DNA of 64,000 nt, from NCBI GenBank assembly GCA_934131175.1, contig CAKOZD010000006.1:10149-74148 (forward strand), in the 5' to 3' direction. The stretch comes from an uncultured Bacilli bacterium. GTDB lineage: Bacteria > Bacillota_I > Bacilli_A > RF39 > UBA660. The notes below the pieces were generated by a model. It was not told the origin of the DNA. It ran no database searches and saw nothing but the letters and a program-made list of their open reading frames with translations. Below are positions 1 through 8,448 of the stretch, one piece after another. The translations under genes and the position numbers were made by a program. Positions within the stretch are counted from its first letter, which is position 1, and each line of letters begins with the position of its first letter.

Positions 1-123
1 AATCTTTGGATACAGAAATCCAAATTCATCTTCAACCATATCTATTGCATTTTTAGGGCAAACAACTTGGCAAGCCCCACAACCACAACAATTATTTTTT
101 TGTTCATATACCTGATATCTCAT
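1..123 (-). CDS. 4Fe-4S ferredoxin-domain protein of a polysaccharide locus (N-terminal part only)
   Basis: Only the first 41 codons lie in the window; the gene runs off the left edge. The start is the ATG at 123-121. Residues 12-20 hold a cysteine cluster of the CxxCxxCxxxCP type (CCGCGACQVVCP), which is a 4Fe-4S ferredoxin motif. It begins 1 nt after the stop of the pyruvyl transferase gene, so the two are almost certainly cotranscribed. In exopolysaccharide clusters this pairing usually involves proteins annotated as coenzyme F420 hydrogenase/dehydrogenase beta-subunit-like, thought to act in sugar modification. That identity is inferred from context and the N-terminal motif; the diagnostic C-terminal domain is not visible. 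Confidence 0.7.
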   Translation of the reverse strand, partial: MRYQVYEQKNNCCGCGACQVVCPKNAIDMVEDEFGFLYPKI

Positions 124-124
124 A

Positions 125-1225
125 TTACAAATTCTCCCTCAAATACTTCTCAGTTAATTTTCTCTGTTTTTTTAAAATATTATCTACTTCTATATAATCG
201 ATTTTATTACGTGAAATTTTATCAATATCATCTATATTATATATAATTCTAGATGTCAATTTTAATCGTTCTAATAAATCTACCAATTTTTCTTCATTTC
301 CATATAAATTACCAACACTTTTTCTAACTAGAGTTATAAAATTTTTCTTTGTAATAATTGAAAATATACTTCCATGAAAAGTATCTGTAATAATACATTC
401 AGCATTTTTGAAATAAGCTAAAACTTCAAATGGTGAACAATCAATAAATTTATCTGCACAAGACTGAGCACCACCGATTGCATAAACTTTTAGACCTTTA
501 TTTTTAGCATATTCCTTTATTTTTTCTGATTCCATTCTTGATATTCTTCCTGAATACGCATAAACTATCATATACTTTTCATTTTCTTTTATATTTGGTA
601 TCTCTATATTTTTCATATAATCAAAGATTAAAACAGGATCAAGATTAACATTGACATTTTTCCCTGACAATCTTTTGGCAATATCATAACTGTTTTTGTC
701 TCTTACTGAAATACTATCAAAATTTTTTAAAAGTAAACTTATTTCTTCTTGTTTATCATACTTTTTGATTTTCTCTAAAGTTGTATTTCCAAATGAAGCA
801 GCATAAGAAATTAAACTTTGAGCATTATTATCTTTTCCAAATAGTTCCATAGAATAGCCGACATTTTTATTTGATTGAATACAATTGAAGACTTCATCAC
901 TTCCTATAACTAGAGTATCCAATTTAGGATTATAATTAGGACTGTCAGTTAAACCTAACATAGAATAATATTTTTTTCCAAAGTTTTTTTTATGAATAAT
1001 ATATTGAATCTTTTGAATTAATGGAGCATCTTCCCTTAATGCATCTAAACCTTTAAATAATATATTTTTGGCTTTTTCTTCTTTAATCAAAGGTTCATCA
1101 ACATGATAGTCTACAAATTGAACATCATATCCAAGTCCTTCAATCATTTTTTTTAGAGCATAAGCTTGCAAAAAGGAACCATAATTTTTGATTCTTTGCA
1201 TTGATAAAATTCCGACTTTTTTCAT
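125..1225 (-). CDS. Polysaccharide pyruvyl transferase family protein
   Basis: A 366-residue protein of typical family length (CsaB/WcaK-like). The N-terminus has the usual Rossmann-like opening (KVGILSMQRIKNYGSFLQA). The middle contains LVIGSDEVFN and the C-terminal half has ITDTFHGSIFSI, a conserved family signature. Members transfer pyruvate from phosphoenolpyruvate to sugars of cell-surface polysaccharides in the cytoplasm; some relatives are glycosyl-modifying enzymes of unknown substrate. A GAGGTG ribosome site sits 5 nt before the ATG. It lies 16 nt downstream of the Alg13-like gene and 1 nt before a ferredoxin-domain gene, so it belongs to an exopolysaccharide operon. The substrate cannot be told from sequence. 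Confidence 0.85.
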   Translation of the reverse strand: MKKVGILSMQRIKNYGSFLQAYALKKMIEGLGYDVQFVDYHVDEPLIKEEKAKNILFKGLDALREDAPLIQKIQYIIHKKNFGKKYYSMLGLTDSPNYNPKLDTLVIGSDEVFNCIQSNKNVGYSMELFGKDNNAQSLISYAASFGNTTLEKIKKYDKQEEISLLLKNFDSISVRDKNSYDIAKRLSGKNVNVNLDPVLIFDYMKNIEIPNIKENEKYMIVYAYSGRISRMESEKIKEYAKNKGLKVYAIGGAQSCADKFIDCSPFEVLAYFKNAECIITDTFHGSIFSIITKKNFITLVRKSVGNLYGNEEKLVDLLERLKLTSRIIYNIDDIDKISRNKIDYIEVDNILKKQRKLTEKYLRENL

Positions 1226-1241
1226 TATGTCACCTCTATTC

Positions 1242-1736
1242 TTAAAATAATTTTTCTATTTCTTGTTCTAATTTCTTACAAAAATTCTTATTATTAGAAT
1301 TATTTTTACTATTTAATTTTTTCACTTTTTTATCATAATTAACTATTGAATCAATTATTTCATCATCACTTTCAGCAACAATAATATTCTTCATTCTCTT
1401 TTCTACTTCTTTAGAAAAGTCAACCTGATGATTATTAACATGTTCATTAAACTCTTTTTTTCTTGGAACAACAACAGGAATTTTCCCATATTTTAATGGA
1501 TCAAGAAAACTTGCTGGACCTCCATGTGTCACTACAATTCTTGCCATTTCAATATTTTTTTGCATTTCATCATAAGGAATAAGTTTTTTTGCTTCATAAT
1601 TTTTAGGCACATAATCAGTAAAGCCTTTTTGACAAATTACTTCTTCTTTAATTTTTCCATCATCAATCATTTTATCGATACATTTTAATAATCTATCAAA
1701 TGGTTGTTCATGTGTTCCTACCGTAACAAATATCAT
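1242..1736 (-). CDS. Alg13-like glycosyltransferase subunit (catalytic half of a split GT28-type enzyme)
   Basis: A 164-residue protein starting IFVTVGTHEQPFDRL, the hallmark of the Alg13/PssE/Cps14G family. It carries the GT28 C-terminal motif HGGPASFLDPLKYGKIPVVV, which binds the nucleotide-sugar donor. In this family the enzyme is split: an Alg14-like membrane partner recruits the Alg13-like half to form the active transferase that adds the second sugar to the undecaprenyl-linked intermediate. The partner gene is immediately upstream, 11 nt away. A perfect AGGAGG site lies 7 nt before the ATG. The C-terminal 30 residues are Lys/Asn-rich and poorly conserved. Donor and acceptor sugars are unknown. 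Confidence 0.9.
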   Translation of the reverse strand: MIFVTVGTHEQPFDRLLKCIDKMIDDGKIKEEVICQKGFTDYVPKNYEAKKLIPYDEMQKNIEMARIVVTHGGPASFLDPLKYGKIPVVVPRKKEFNEHVNNHQVDFSKEVEKRMKNIIVAESDDEIIDSIVNYDKKVKKLNSKNNSNNKNFCKKLEQEIEKLF

Positions 1737-1747
1737 AAATATACCTC

Positions 1748-2224
1748 CTAAAAAATACTTCCTAAATTAATAGATTTCTTATATACATCCTTCATTTCGT
1801 CCCATTGAACAATAAATTTATCTGTTACAGGATAAACTAATTTTCCAGTTAATGTTGATTTATCAATTCTATCAAACACTTCTATATAAACTGTCTTTGC
1901 ACCTCTTAATTTTCCTAGCCAAAAAAATGGTACTGCAACAGCTGCTCCTGAAGATATGATTAAATCTGGTTTTTCCTTATGTAACACTTTTATCGCTAAA
2001 AAAGTATTTTTTATTAAATTCTTTAAATTTCTATTTGTTGGATAATAGCAATGATAAACCTTTTCATCTTTTAAAATACTATTTGCATCCATTTTATCAA
2101 ATGTTACCCAAAATCTTTTTTTATCTTTCCAGAAAGGTTTAAGCATATACAAATGAGTTAGATGTCCTCCAGAAGAACCAACTAAGCATACTTTCATATC
2201 ACTTATATTTTTTTTCTTTTTCAT
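1748..2224 (-). CDS. Alg14-like glycosyltransferase subunit (membrane anchor half)
   Basis: A 158-residue protein with the family opening VCLVGSSGGHLTHL and the motif KPDLIISSGAAVAVPFFW, which forms the hydrophobic membrane-associated segment. It matches the Alg14/PssD/Cps14F family that docks the Alg13-like subunit at the membrane and positions the lipid-linked acceptor. It sits 11 nt upstream of its expected partner. A GGAG site lies 12 nt before the ATG, and a sigma-A-like -10 box (TATAAT at 2292-2297) shows that this gene pair probably has its own promoter downstream of the sugar transferase terminator. Length is normal for the family. Confidence 0.88.
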   Translation of the reverse strand: MKKKKNISDMKVCLVGSSGGHLTHLYMLKPFWKDKKRFWVTFDKMDANSILKDEKVYHCYYPTNRNLKNLIKNTFLAIKVLHKEKPDLIISSGAAVAVPFFWLGKLRGAKTVYIEVFDRIDKSTLTGKLVYPVTDKFIVQWDEMKDVYKKSINLGSIF

Positions 2225-2291
2225 AAATTTTCACTACTCCACTTCTAATCTTTTCTTTCTAAAATACTTCTCACGTTTTTTTACGTTCATA

Positions 2292-2320
2292 ATTATATCA
2301 TAAAGATGTTAATTTTAACA
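2292..2320 (-). promoter_or_regulatory. Probable promoter of the Alg14/Alg13/pyruvyl transferase operon
   Basis: The minus strand has a perfect TATAAT (2292-2297). The -35 region with a 17-nt spacer is weak (TGTTAA, 2315-2320). It lies about 70 nt before the Alg14-like start and just after the terminator of the sugar transferase gene. Confidence 0.5.
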
Positions 2321-2328
2321 CTACTATT

Positions 2329-2356
2329 TAAAAAAATAGATAATATTTCATATCTA
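2329..2356 (-). terminator. Rho-independent terminator of the sugar transferase gene, overlapping its stop codon
   Basis: On the minus strand TAGATA (2356-2351) pairs with TATCTA (2342-2337) around an 8-nt loop and is followed by about eight T. The TAG stop codon forms the first base pairs of the stem. Confidence 0.6.
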
Positions 2357-3049
2357 TATTGCAGAGCCTTTCTTAAATAAAACTCCTAATGTCTTAAAAA
2401 ATATTGCTACATCAAATTTTAAACTATAATTATTTGAATAATATTGTTCCATTTTTAATCTATCTAAAAATGTTCCTCTACTTCTTAATGATGCTTGCCA
2501 AAAACCTGTTAACCCTGGTTTTGTTTTAACTATTTCATCATAGTATTCTCCCATATCTTTTTTCTCTCTTGGTAAGTATGGTCTATTTCCAATAAAAGAC
2601 ATGTCACCCATAAAGATATTAATTAATTGAGGTAATTCATCAATACTAGTTCTTCTAATAAATCTACCAACTTTAGTTATTCTTGGATCATCATGGAACT
2701 TTTTCATTTTTCTATATTCTTTAGCAAGTTCTTTATCAGTTCTAAGTATTTCTTGTAATACTTCATCTGCATTAGGAACCATACTTCTAAATTTATAAAA
2801 TTTAAAGTATTTTCCATTCTTACCAATTCTATCTTGAGAATAAATTATACTTTTAAAATCCCCTGTTAATATAAAAGCAATCTTTAATATAATTGCAATT
2901 GGTATTAAAAATAAACAACCTATAAAAGAACAAATAATATCAAATAATCTCTTAGTTATATGATACATTATTCTTTTATCATTAACACCTGTGTTTTCTG
3001 CACAATCATTAAGAACAGCACTTGCTGTACTATCTAACATCTTAATCAC
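2354..3049 (-). CDS. Undecaprenyl-phosphate sugar phosphotransferase (initiating sugar transferase)
   Basis: A 231-residue bacterial sugar transferase (PF02397 type). It has one hydrophobic N-terminal segment (about residues 33-58), then YSQDRIGKNGKYFKFYKFRSM, GDMSFIGNRPYLPREK and TKPGLTGFWQ, all family hallmarks. These enzymes move a sugar-1-phosphate from a nucleotide sugar to undecaprenyl phosphate at the inner membrane face, the first step of exopolysaccharide assembly. The GTG at 3049 is preferred because a GGAG lies 9 nt upstream; an in-frame ATG at 3040 is the alternative. It has its own promoter (3150-3178) and terminator. The short length (no N-terminal multi-TM region) matches the EpsE/WbaP-core subtype. 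Confidence 0.9.
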   Translation of the reverse strand: MIKMLDSTASAVLNDCAENTGVNDKRIMYHITKRLFDIICSFIGCLFLIPIAIILKIAFILTGDFKSIIYSQDRIGKNGKYFKFYKFRSMVPNADEVLQEILRTDKELAKEYRKMKKFHDDPRITKVGRFIRRTSIDELPQLINIFMGDMSFIGNRPYLPREKKDMGEYYDEIVKTKPGLTGFWQASLRSRGTFLDRLKMEQYYSNNYSLKFDVAIFFKTLGVLFKKGSAI

Positions 3050-3149
3050 TACTACTCACTCCAAATACTATTTTTTTAATTCTAATAAATAAACGTCTAC
3101 TTTCAAAAAATAAGAAGAAGTTTTACATCTCCTTACATAACTGCATACA

Positions 3150-3178
3150 ATTTTATAACATTTATAATTTTTTAGCAA
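3150..3178 (-). promoter_or_regulatory. Promoter of the sugar transferase gene
   Basis: TTGCTA (3178-3173) and TAAAAT (3155-3150) are separated by 17 nt on the minus strand, a good sigma-A match, about 100 nt before the sugar transferase start. The rest of 3050-3149 is an A/T-rich leader with an unused AAGGAG at about 3129-3134. Confidence 0.6.
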
Positions 3179-3244
3179 TAAATTTTCCTACATTTTTTAA
3201 CTTTTTGTTATAAAATTTATTTATATATAAAAATTTAATTCAAA

Positions 3245-3270
3245 CAAAAAAATAGCACACCAAGTGCTAT
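3245..3270 (-). terminator. Strong rho-independent terminator in the leader region
   Basis: On the minus strand ATAGCAC (3270-3264) pairs with GTGCTAT (3258-3252) around a 5-nt loop, followed by seven T. It ends the leader transcript started at the 3381-3410 promoter. Confidence 0.7.
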
Positions 3271-3374
3271 CTCCTAAATATATATCGACGAAACGATAAG
3301 TCAAAGAAAAACAAGAAGTATATCTTGTCTTTCTGTACACAAATTGTACAACATACAAAATCTTTTTACCACGC
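3245..3374 (-). ncRNA. Candidate small RNA or terminated leader upstream of the exopolysaccharide locus
   Basis: Between a strong minus-strand promoter (3381-3410) and a strong terminator (3245-3270) lies a stretch of about 130 nt with no convincing gene. It contains three further short hairpins: TGTACA repeats at 3334-3350, ACAAGA/TCTTGT at 3311-3328, and TATCG/CGATA at 3283-3298. The layout is that of a short independent transcript or of a leader whose terminator controls entry into the exopolysaccharide genes. No known riboswitch class was recognised. The remaining 387-nt gap (3050-3436) holds only this unit and the sugar transferase promoter. Confidence 0.45.
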
Positions 3375-3380
3375 ACCATA

Positions 3381-3410
3381 ATTATAGCACAACATTACTT
3401 ATTTAGTAAA
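3381..3410 (-). promoter_or_regulatory. Sigma-A-type promoter of the leader or small RNA
   Basis: TTTACT (3410-3405) and a perfect TATAAT (3386-3381) with an 18-nt spacer; a TGC precedes the -10, giving an extended -10 element. Confidence 0.6.
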
Positions 3411-3436
3411 TTATTTTTTTAAATTTATTAATTAAT

Positions 3437-4810
3437 TTAATCATCACTTGGATTATAAATACTTCTATCAATTTTTCTAAGAGATGAATAACTTAAATAA
3501 TTAAAGTTACACATATCATCATAAACAATAAGTTCCTTACCCTTAAAATTATTTATCCATTTATAACTTACTCCAAGTACATAAGAATAAGCAAGAATAT
3601 TATAAAAATAATTATTATCTTCTGCTAATCTTTTATCTATTTCATCATTATCTCCTGTTTTAATAAATTTTCTAAGACTCTTAATTTTATTTCTAATACA
3701 TTCTCCATAATTACTTAAACTCTTCATAAATAAAGTAAATACTAAACTGATAAATATAGATAAATATGACACAATATAAATAATATTTGCACTATCCATA
3801 ACATTAATAGAAATAATAAAAATAAATGTACTAATCATAAATAACAAACTACAAAGTACTCTATATCTATAAGTTCCTAAATCATATATTTTATCATCTA
3901 AACAATTACTAACATTATCTTCTACTTCATTAAAAACTCTACAAAACTTATGTTCTTTTTCAAGAATAACACTATCATTATTTTCAAATAACTTTTTATA
4001 TACAATTAATTCATTAGAAGTCATTTTACTCATATTTTTACTATCTTCTTCTTTTATTTTATTTCTAATATTATCTAACTCATCATTAGAGTAATCATTA
4101 ATAGTATCACTAACTATTTCTATAACTCCTTGTTCTAATAAAGACTTACTCTTATCAAAAAACTCAGCAAAGTCTTTTTCTATTGTAACTAAATCATTAT
4201 CTTTAAAATACTTAAGATATAAATTATAAGTACTAAGACTAATATTAAATAAATCTATCTTTAATTCTTTAACTTTCTTAACTACTATTTTTCTATTTAT
4301 ATATTTATCTAAATCAGTTATATTTTTACTAATAACAATAATATCTTTATTATTATCTATTCTAATAAATTTCTTACAAGCAAGTTCGATTATTAAAGAA
4401 ACTGTCAAATTTTTATTATTCATCTTCTTATATATATAACCAATTTCTGCAGCATCAAATTCATCTAAAAAATCATATTCTACTTTTTCAATCTTTTTAT
4501 TATATCTCTTTTTATGTAATAGAAAAATTATAATAATAGAAACCATTAGTATTATAGAACAACTACATAACATTATTGTTTTATAACTAATTGTATTACT
4601 AATAATATCTTTATAATTAGAATATCTCATTATAGAGTCTATTCCCATAAATAAACATCCTATCATTATGTAAGTTATAGATTTCTCATGTAAACTATTA
4701 TATTTACTATTAGAATGTGGTCTTGTAATAGATATTGAAAGTAAACTTATAAAAGTCAGAATATAAAAAATTGCAAATACTAAACTTATAATCTTAAAAA
4801 AACTATTCAT
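3437..4810 (-). CDS. DUF2207-like (YciQ-type) predicted membrane protein
   Basis: A 457-residue membrane protein. Hydrophobic segments lie at about residues 5-27, 45-62 and 78-98, with another pair at about 318-362. After the third segment comes LDEFDAAEIGYIYKK followed by VSLIIELACKKFIRI, which matches the cytoplasmic C-terminal region of DUF2207 (YciQ) proteins. The usual N-terminal extracellular beta-rich DUF2207 domain is absent; instead there are two extra membrane segments. Function is unknown. It is a single-gene unit: an extended -10 promoter (TGCTATAAT, -10 at 4843-4848) precedes it. Confidence 0.65.
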   Translation of the reverse strand: MNSFFKIISLVFAIFYILTFISLLSISITRPHSNSKYNSLHEKSITYIMIGCLFMGIDSIMRYSNYKDIISNTISYKTIMLCSCSIILMVSIIIIFLLHKKRYNKKIEKVEYDFLDEFDAAEIGYIYKKMNNKNLTVSLIIELACKKFIRIDNNKDIIVISKNITDLDKYINRKIVVKKVKELKIDLFNISLSTYNLYLKYFKDNDLVTIEKDFAEFFDKSKSLLEQGVIEIVSDTINDYSNDELDNIRNKIKEEDSKNMSKMTSNELIVYKKLFENNDSVILEKEHKFCRVFNEVEDNVSNCLDDKIYDLGTYRYRVLCSLLFMISTFIFIISINVMDSANIIYIVSYLSIFISLVFTLFMKSLSNYGECIRNKIKSLRKFIKTGDNDEIDKRLAEDNNYFYNILAYSYVLGVSYKWINNFKGKELIVYDDMCNFNYLSYSSLRKIDRSIYNPSDD

Positions 4811-4853
4811 AAAAACACCTACTTAATATATCTTACATATTAATTATAGCACA

Positions 4854-4878
4854 CAAAAAAAGTAGATAAAATCCACTT
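4854..4878 (-). terminator. Terminator at the end of the decayed nuclease gene
   Basis: AAGTGGAT (4878-4871) pairs with ATCTACTT (4867-4860), one G-U wobble, followed by a run of seven T on the minus strand. Confidence 0.5.
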
Positions 4879-5165
4879 TAAATTATTTATTTCTTCTTCT
4901 GTTAGATTTGTATATTTTTTTATAAGATTAATATCTGTATTGTCTTTTAGTATATTCTTTTGTATTTCATTTTTAATAAAATAATTATATTTCTTATAAT
5001 CAACAAGCTCTACTTTATTATCAAATATTATTTTAAATTTACTATATTTTTTTTATTTCTTCAAAATAACTTATTATTTTAACTGCAATATTATCATTAC
5101 TTTACTTTTATAATTATTTTTCTCATAGTCTTCCTTCTATAAATTTTCAAAGAACACTTCATTTT
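4876..5165 (-). pseudogene. Decayed 3' end of a PD-(D/E)XK (Rpn/PDDEXK_2-type) nuclease gene
   Basis: The minus strand translates to NEIQKNILKDNTDINLIKKY and then TNLTEEEINNLK, nearly the same as the last 32 residues of the intact gene at 8449-9273. The former stop TAG has become TGG. Upstream (about 5000-5165) short matching pieces are broken by stops and frameshifts, so no protein can be made. A 50-bp stretch at 4887-4936 is identical to 8463-8512. The rest of the 4811-5351 gap is A/T-rich debris plus the promoter of the next gene. Confidence 0.8.
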
Positions 5166-5312
5166 TTTATTATTCTTTTTTTATTAAACATAGCAACTTA
5201 AAAAATTGTGTAGTTTATCAAAAACAATAAGTATAATCTTAAAGAAATAAATTATAGTTAAAATCAAAATAAAAAGAATCACACTGATATGCAGAATGTA
5301 ATTCTTTTATGC

Positions 5313-5356
5313 TATAATTAGTCAAAGAGGAAAAAGAAAAAGTGAAAAAAGGTGAT
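5313..5356 (+). promoter_or_regulatory. Extended -10 promoter and ribosome site of the nuclease-STAND gene
   Basis: TGCTATAAT with the -10 at 5313-5318 and no good -35. A 7-bp inverted repeat (AAAGAAT 5273-5279, ATTCTTT 5301-5307) lies just upstream and could be an operator. GGTGAT at 5351-5356 is the ribosome site and favours a TTG start at 5361. Confidence 0.5.
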
Positions 5357-5360
5357 TTGT

Positions 5361-7679
5361 TTGAAATTTAACTTTAATATATTAAGTCCAATTGAATTTG
5401 AAGAATTATGTAAAGATATAATCTCTGATAAACTAAAGATGGAATTTAAAACTTTTAAAATTGGTAAAGATGGAGGCATAGATCTAAGAAATAAAGAAAA
5501 TGGAATTGTATGTCAATGTAAGCATATAAAAAAATATTCTGATCTAAAAAGTTCGTTAGAAAAAGAAAAAAATAAAATTAAATTAATTAAAGAATTAAAA
5601 AAATATTATTTAATGGTTTCCACTGAATTAACACCAAAAAATGAAGATGAAATATTAGAATTAATGAAAGATTATTTAAAAAGTAGTGAACAACTAATAA
5701 GTATAAAAGAATTGGAATCAATCTTAGATAATGAAGAAAAATTAGAAATACTAAAGAGAAATTCAAAATTATGGCTCACTTCTTATAGAGTTTTAGAAAT
5801 ATTTCAAAACAAATTTATGGATTTTCAAGTAGCATCCATATATAATGAAATAAAAAGTGAAATTAACTATTTTGTAGAAACAAAAATATTTAAAGAATGT
5901 TTAGAAAAAATAAAAAAAGAAAAAATACTAATTATCACAGGCTCACCAGGTGTAGGTAAAACAATTAACTCCAACATGGTGGTAGCTAGAATGTTGACAG
6001 ATAATCAAAATTTAAAAGTTAAAACAATTACCGGTTCAAATTATGAAGAACTGATAAAATCCCTTAATAAAGATGAAGAAGAATTAATTATATTAGATGA
6101 TTTTTTAGGTCAAAGTTATTTAGAAAAAACAACATCTGATATTGACAATATTATATCAATAATAAATTACGTTTTAAAAAATAGCAAAAAATTTTTATTG
6201 CTTAATTCTAGATTATATGTTATTTCACAAACAAAAAATGAAAATGAAAAAATATCTAGAATTTTAGATTCATTAGAAACAAATAAATATATAATTAATA
6301 TGGATGAAATCAGCCTATTAGAAAGAACAAAAATATTGTACAACCTTCACTATTTTAACAATGTTCCTTATAGTTATTTTGAAGAATTAAGAAAAAAGGA
6401 TTTATTATATTATAGATTTGAAAATATAATAAATCATAGAAACTATAGCACTAGAATTATAGAATATTGTGTTCTAAATTATCAACGAAATATGATTAAA
6501 AAAGAAAAATATTATGATTATATAATTGATAATCTTACAAATCCATCAAAAGTATGGAAAGTTCAATTTGGAAAGTTATCAAAAGAAGAAATATCTTATT
6601 TACATACAATGTATTCAATTTCAAGTAGTAATGTATCAAATAATATTTTACGAGAATGCTATGATAATGTTACAAAAAATAGAAATTATGACACAGAAAA
6701 GAATAGTTTTATTACAATTTCCGAAAAAATGACAAACAGTATCATAAAACAAGAGCTAAATGACAAAGATATTATTTTAAATGTTATAAATCCATCTGTA
6801 AACGATTATATGTTAAACGATTTAAAAAGAAATCCTGTTGAGTTAGAAAAAATGATTAAAGAGTCAATCTACTTAGAACAAATAAAAAATATTGTAAAGT
6901 TAAACAATAATATGATAAATAAAATTGATAAACCATTGCTAGAGTATAAGTCACTCAGTGACGATAAAAATATTTCTATAATAAATTTTATAGTAGAATA
7001 TACTTATTGTGCAGAAAATTTGAAAAATTACGTAAAAAAAATATATAGTGCAAAAAAAATAATTGATACAAGATTACTAGAGTTATTATCATCAAAAAAA
7101 TTGATAAACTATTATAATTTAGAAGAATATTTATTTGATTACAATTTTTTAGAAAAACTTTTTCAAAAAACAACAAATTATTATGTAAATAAATTCATAA
7201 GTGTTGTTAACGAATATATAGAAGAATTTAATGAAGAAAACATTAAAGAAATAAGTGACAACTATAATCATCATTTTTATGATATTATAGAAGAAAAAAT
7301 CTGTGAAGCAATTGATTCAGATATATCGTATGAAGTAGATAATAGCATAGAAGAACACCTAAATATGTTGGAATTAAAAGTTATTGATGAAGAATATGTT
7401 ATATCTAATATTGAACAAACCTGTGAAAGTATAGCAGAAGAACTAATTCCAATTATTGAGGAAAAAATTGATAAAGAAATAAGAGAATATTGCTATAATA
7501 ATATAAATTTTTCTAATATAATAATTGATAAATTTTATTTTATAGATTATGACTATATTGCAGAAAAATTAGAAGAATTGAAAATTGATGAAATGTTGAA
7601 TAAAAAAGATGATAATGATGAAGATACAAAAATTACAATTTATGATGTTTTCTTTCAAGAATATAATAATCAAAAATAG
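5361..7679 (+). CDS. Restriction-endonuclease-like / nSTAND3-type NTPase, candidate antiviral protein
   Basis: A protein of about 772 residues (numbered here from TTG 5361; a GTG at 5352 is in frame but overlaps the ribosome site). Residues about 8-110 form an Mrr-like PD-(D/E)XK nuclease: SPIEFEELCKDII helix, then GKDGGIDLR with the catalytic Asp and VCQCKH, the QxK motif. A P-loop NTPase follows: Walker A GSPGVGKT at 194-201 and Walker B LIILDDFL near 243-250, as in the nSTAND3 clade. The remaining roughly 500 residues are helical and acidic with no recognised repeats; in STAND proteins this part usually senses the trigger. It stands alone as a single gene with its own promoter. STAND nucleases of this layout (Avs-like) are known phage sensors that degrade DNA once activated; its role here is inferred. 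Confidence 0.8.
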   Translation: MKFNFNILSPIEFEELCKDIISDKLKMEFKTFKIGKDGGIDLRNKENGIVCQCKHIKKYSDLKSSLEKEKNKIKLIKELKKYYLMVSTELTPKNEDEILELMKDYLKSSEQLISIKELESILDNEEKLEILKRNSKLWLTSYRVLEIFQNKFMDFQVASIYNEIKSEINYFVETKIFKECLEKIKKEKILIITGSPGVGKTINSNMVVARMLTDNQNLKVKTITGSNYEELIKSLNKDEEELIILDDFLGQSYLEKTTSDIDNIISIINYVLKNSKKFLLLNSRLYVISQTKNENEKISRILDSLETNKYIINMDEISLLERTKILYNLHYFNNVPYSYFEELRKKDLLYYRFENIINHRNYSTRIIEYCVLNYQRNMIKKEKYYDYIIDNLTNPSKVWKVQFGKLSKEEISYLHTMYSISSSNVSNNILRECYDNVTKNRNYDTEKNSFITISEKMTNSIIKQELNDKDIILNVINPSVNDYMLNDLKRNPVELEKMIKESIYLEQIKNIVKLNNNMINKIDKPLLEYKSLSDDKNISIINFIVEYTYCAENLKNYVKKIYSAKKIIDTRLLELLSSKKLINYYNLEEYLFDYNFLEKLFQKTTNYYVNKFISVVNEYIEEFNEENIKEISDNYNHHFYDIIEEKICEAIDSDISYEVDNSIEEHLNMLELKVIDEEYVISNIEQTCESIAEELIPIIEEKIDKEIREYCYNNINFSNIIIDKFYFIDYDYIAEKLEELKIDEMLNKKDDNDEDTKITIYDVFFQEYNNQK

Positions 7680-7859
7680 CTTAATTCAAAATTTATATTT
7701 TGTAGATTTCTATTAGAAACTTTATAAATATGCAAGTGTTTTTCTTTAACACCTATAAAGACTTTTGTTCTTGATTTGCTTAAAGTACTAAAATAGTTTA
7801 TAATTTGCAGACTCTATCGCTTATTTCAAGTAAACAGTTCTATTTTATCTAATGCAAAT

Positions 7860-8281
7860 TATTATAACGACTTATCTTCTTTTAGTGCTCATCTATATAT
7901 CTAACAATTACTACTGCATTCTTACAAACTGTATAAACATAATAACCACTATATCAAAATGACTTTTTTCTATATTTATACTTCATATCTCCCTACTTTT
8001 GATATATCATAACACTACTCTTTTCCTTTCAAATATCCCATAAATGAAGATACACTTAACTTTGGCGATATTTCTAAAAACATATGAACATGATCTGGGC
8101 ATACATCTGCTGTAATTATATTTACATCTTTCCATTTACATAATTCTCTTAATATTTTTCCTATTTCCAATCTTTTTTCTTCATAAAAAACTTTTCTTCT
8201 ATATTTTGGAACAAATGCTATATTATACTTACAATTCCACTTAGTATGTGATAAACTATTTATGTCCTGCATAGGACGCAT
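7860..8281 (-). pseudogene. IS200/IS605 family transposase TnpA, inactivated
   Basis: The N-terminal 88 residues are clear TnpA (Y1 HUH transposase): SHTKWNCKYNIAFVPKYRRK, PDHVHMFLEI with the HUH histidines, and KLSVSSFMGYLKGK. After that the frame is lost (stop at 8015). Remnants continue in another frame: SVMIYQK, stop, GDMKYKYRKKSF, a TGA at 7954-7956 where the family has Trp, then YSGYYVYTV, where the catalytic Tyr region should follow. At least two true stops make it non-functional. The region 7680-7860 between this and the STAND gene holds nothing else recognisable. Confidence 0.85.
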
Positions 8282-8370
8282 CTCCTTTGTTTTTTGTAAG
8301 CGGCAAACTGCAATTTAATTATAACAAAGGAGAATTTCATTATTAAAAATTCAACGCTAAAGTATAAAAG

Positions 8371-8400
8371 AACCACCGGAATATCCGGTGGTTTTCGTTT
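8371..8400. repeat. Perfect 10-bp hairpin beside the IS200 remnant (terminal hairpin or terminator)
   Basis: AACCACCGGA (8371-8380), loop ATA, TCCGGTGGTT (8384-8393), then TTCGTTTTTTC. GC-rich against its surroundings. It lies about 90 nt upstream of the transposase start, where IS200/IS605 elements carry their left-end hairpin; on the plus strand it also has the form of a terminator. Confidence 0.6.
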
Positions 8401-8448
8401 TTTCAAAAAAGTATTGAACTTTGTCAACACTCTAAAAATAAGTAAAAT

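Noticed and set aside
3220..3380. An open frame of about 50 codons running through the leader hairpins on the minus strand, starting ATGGTGCGTGG
   Set aside because: Its ATG lies only 1 nt after the -10 box, so it would not be in the transcript, and no ribosome site precedes it.
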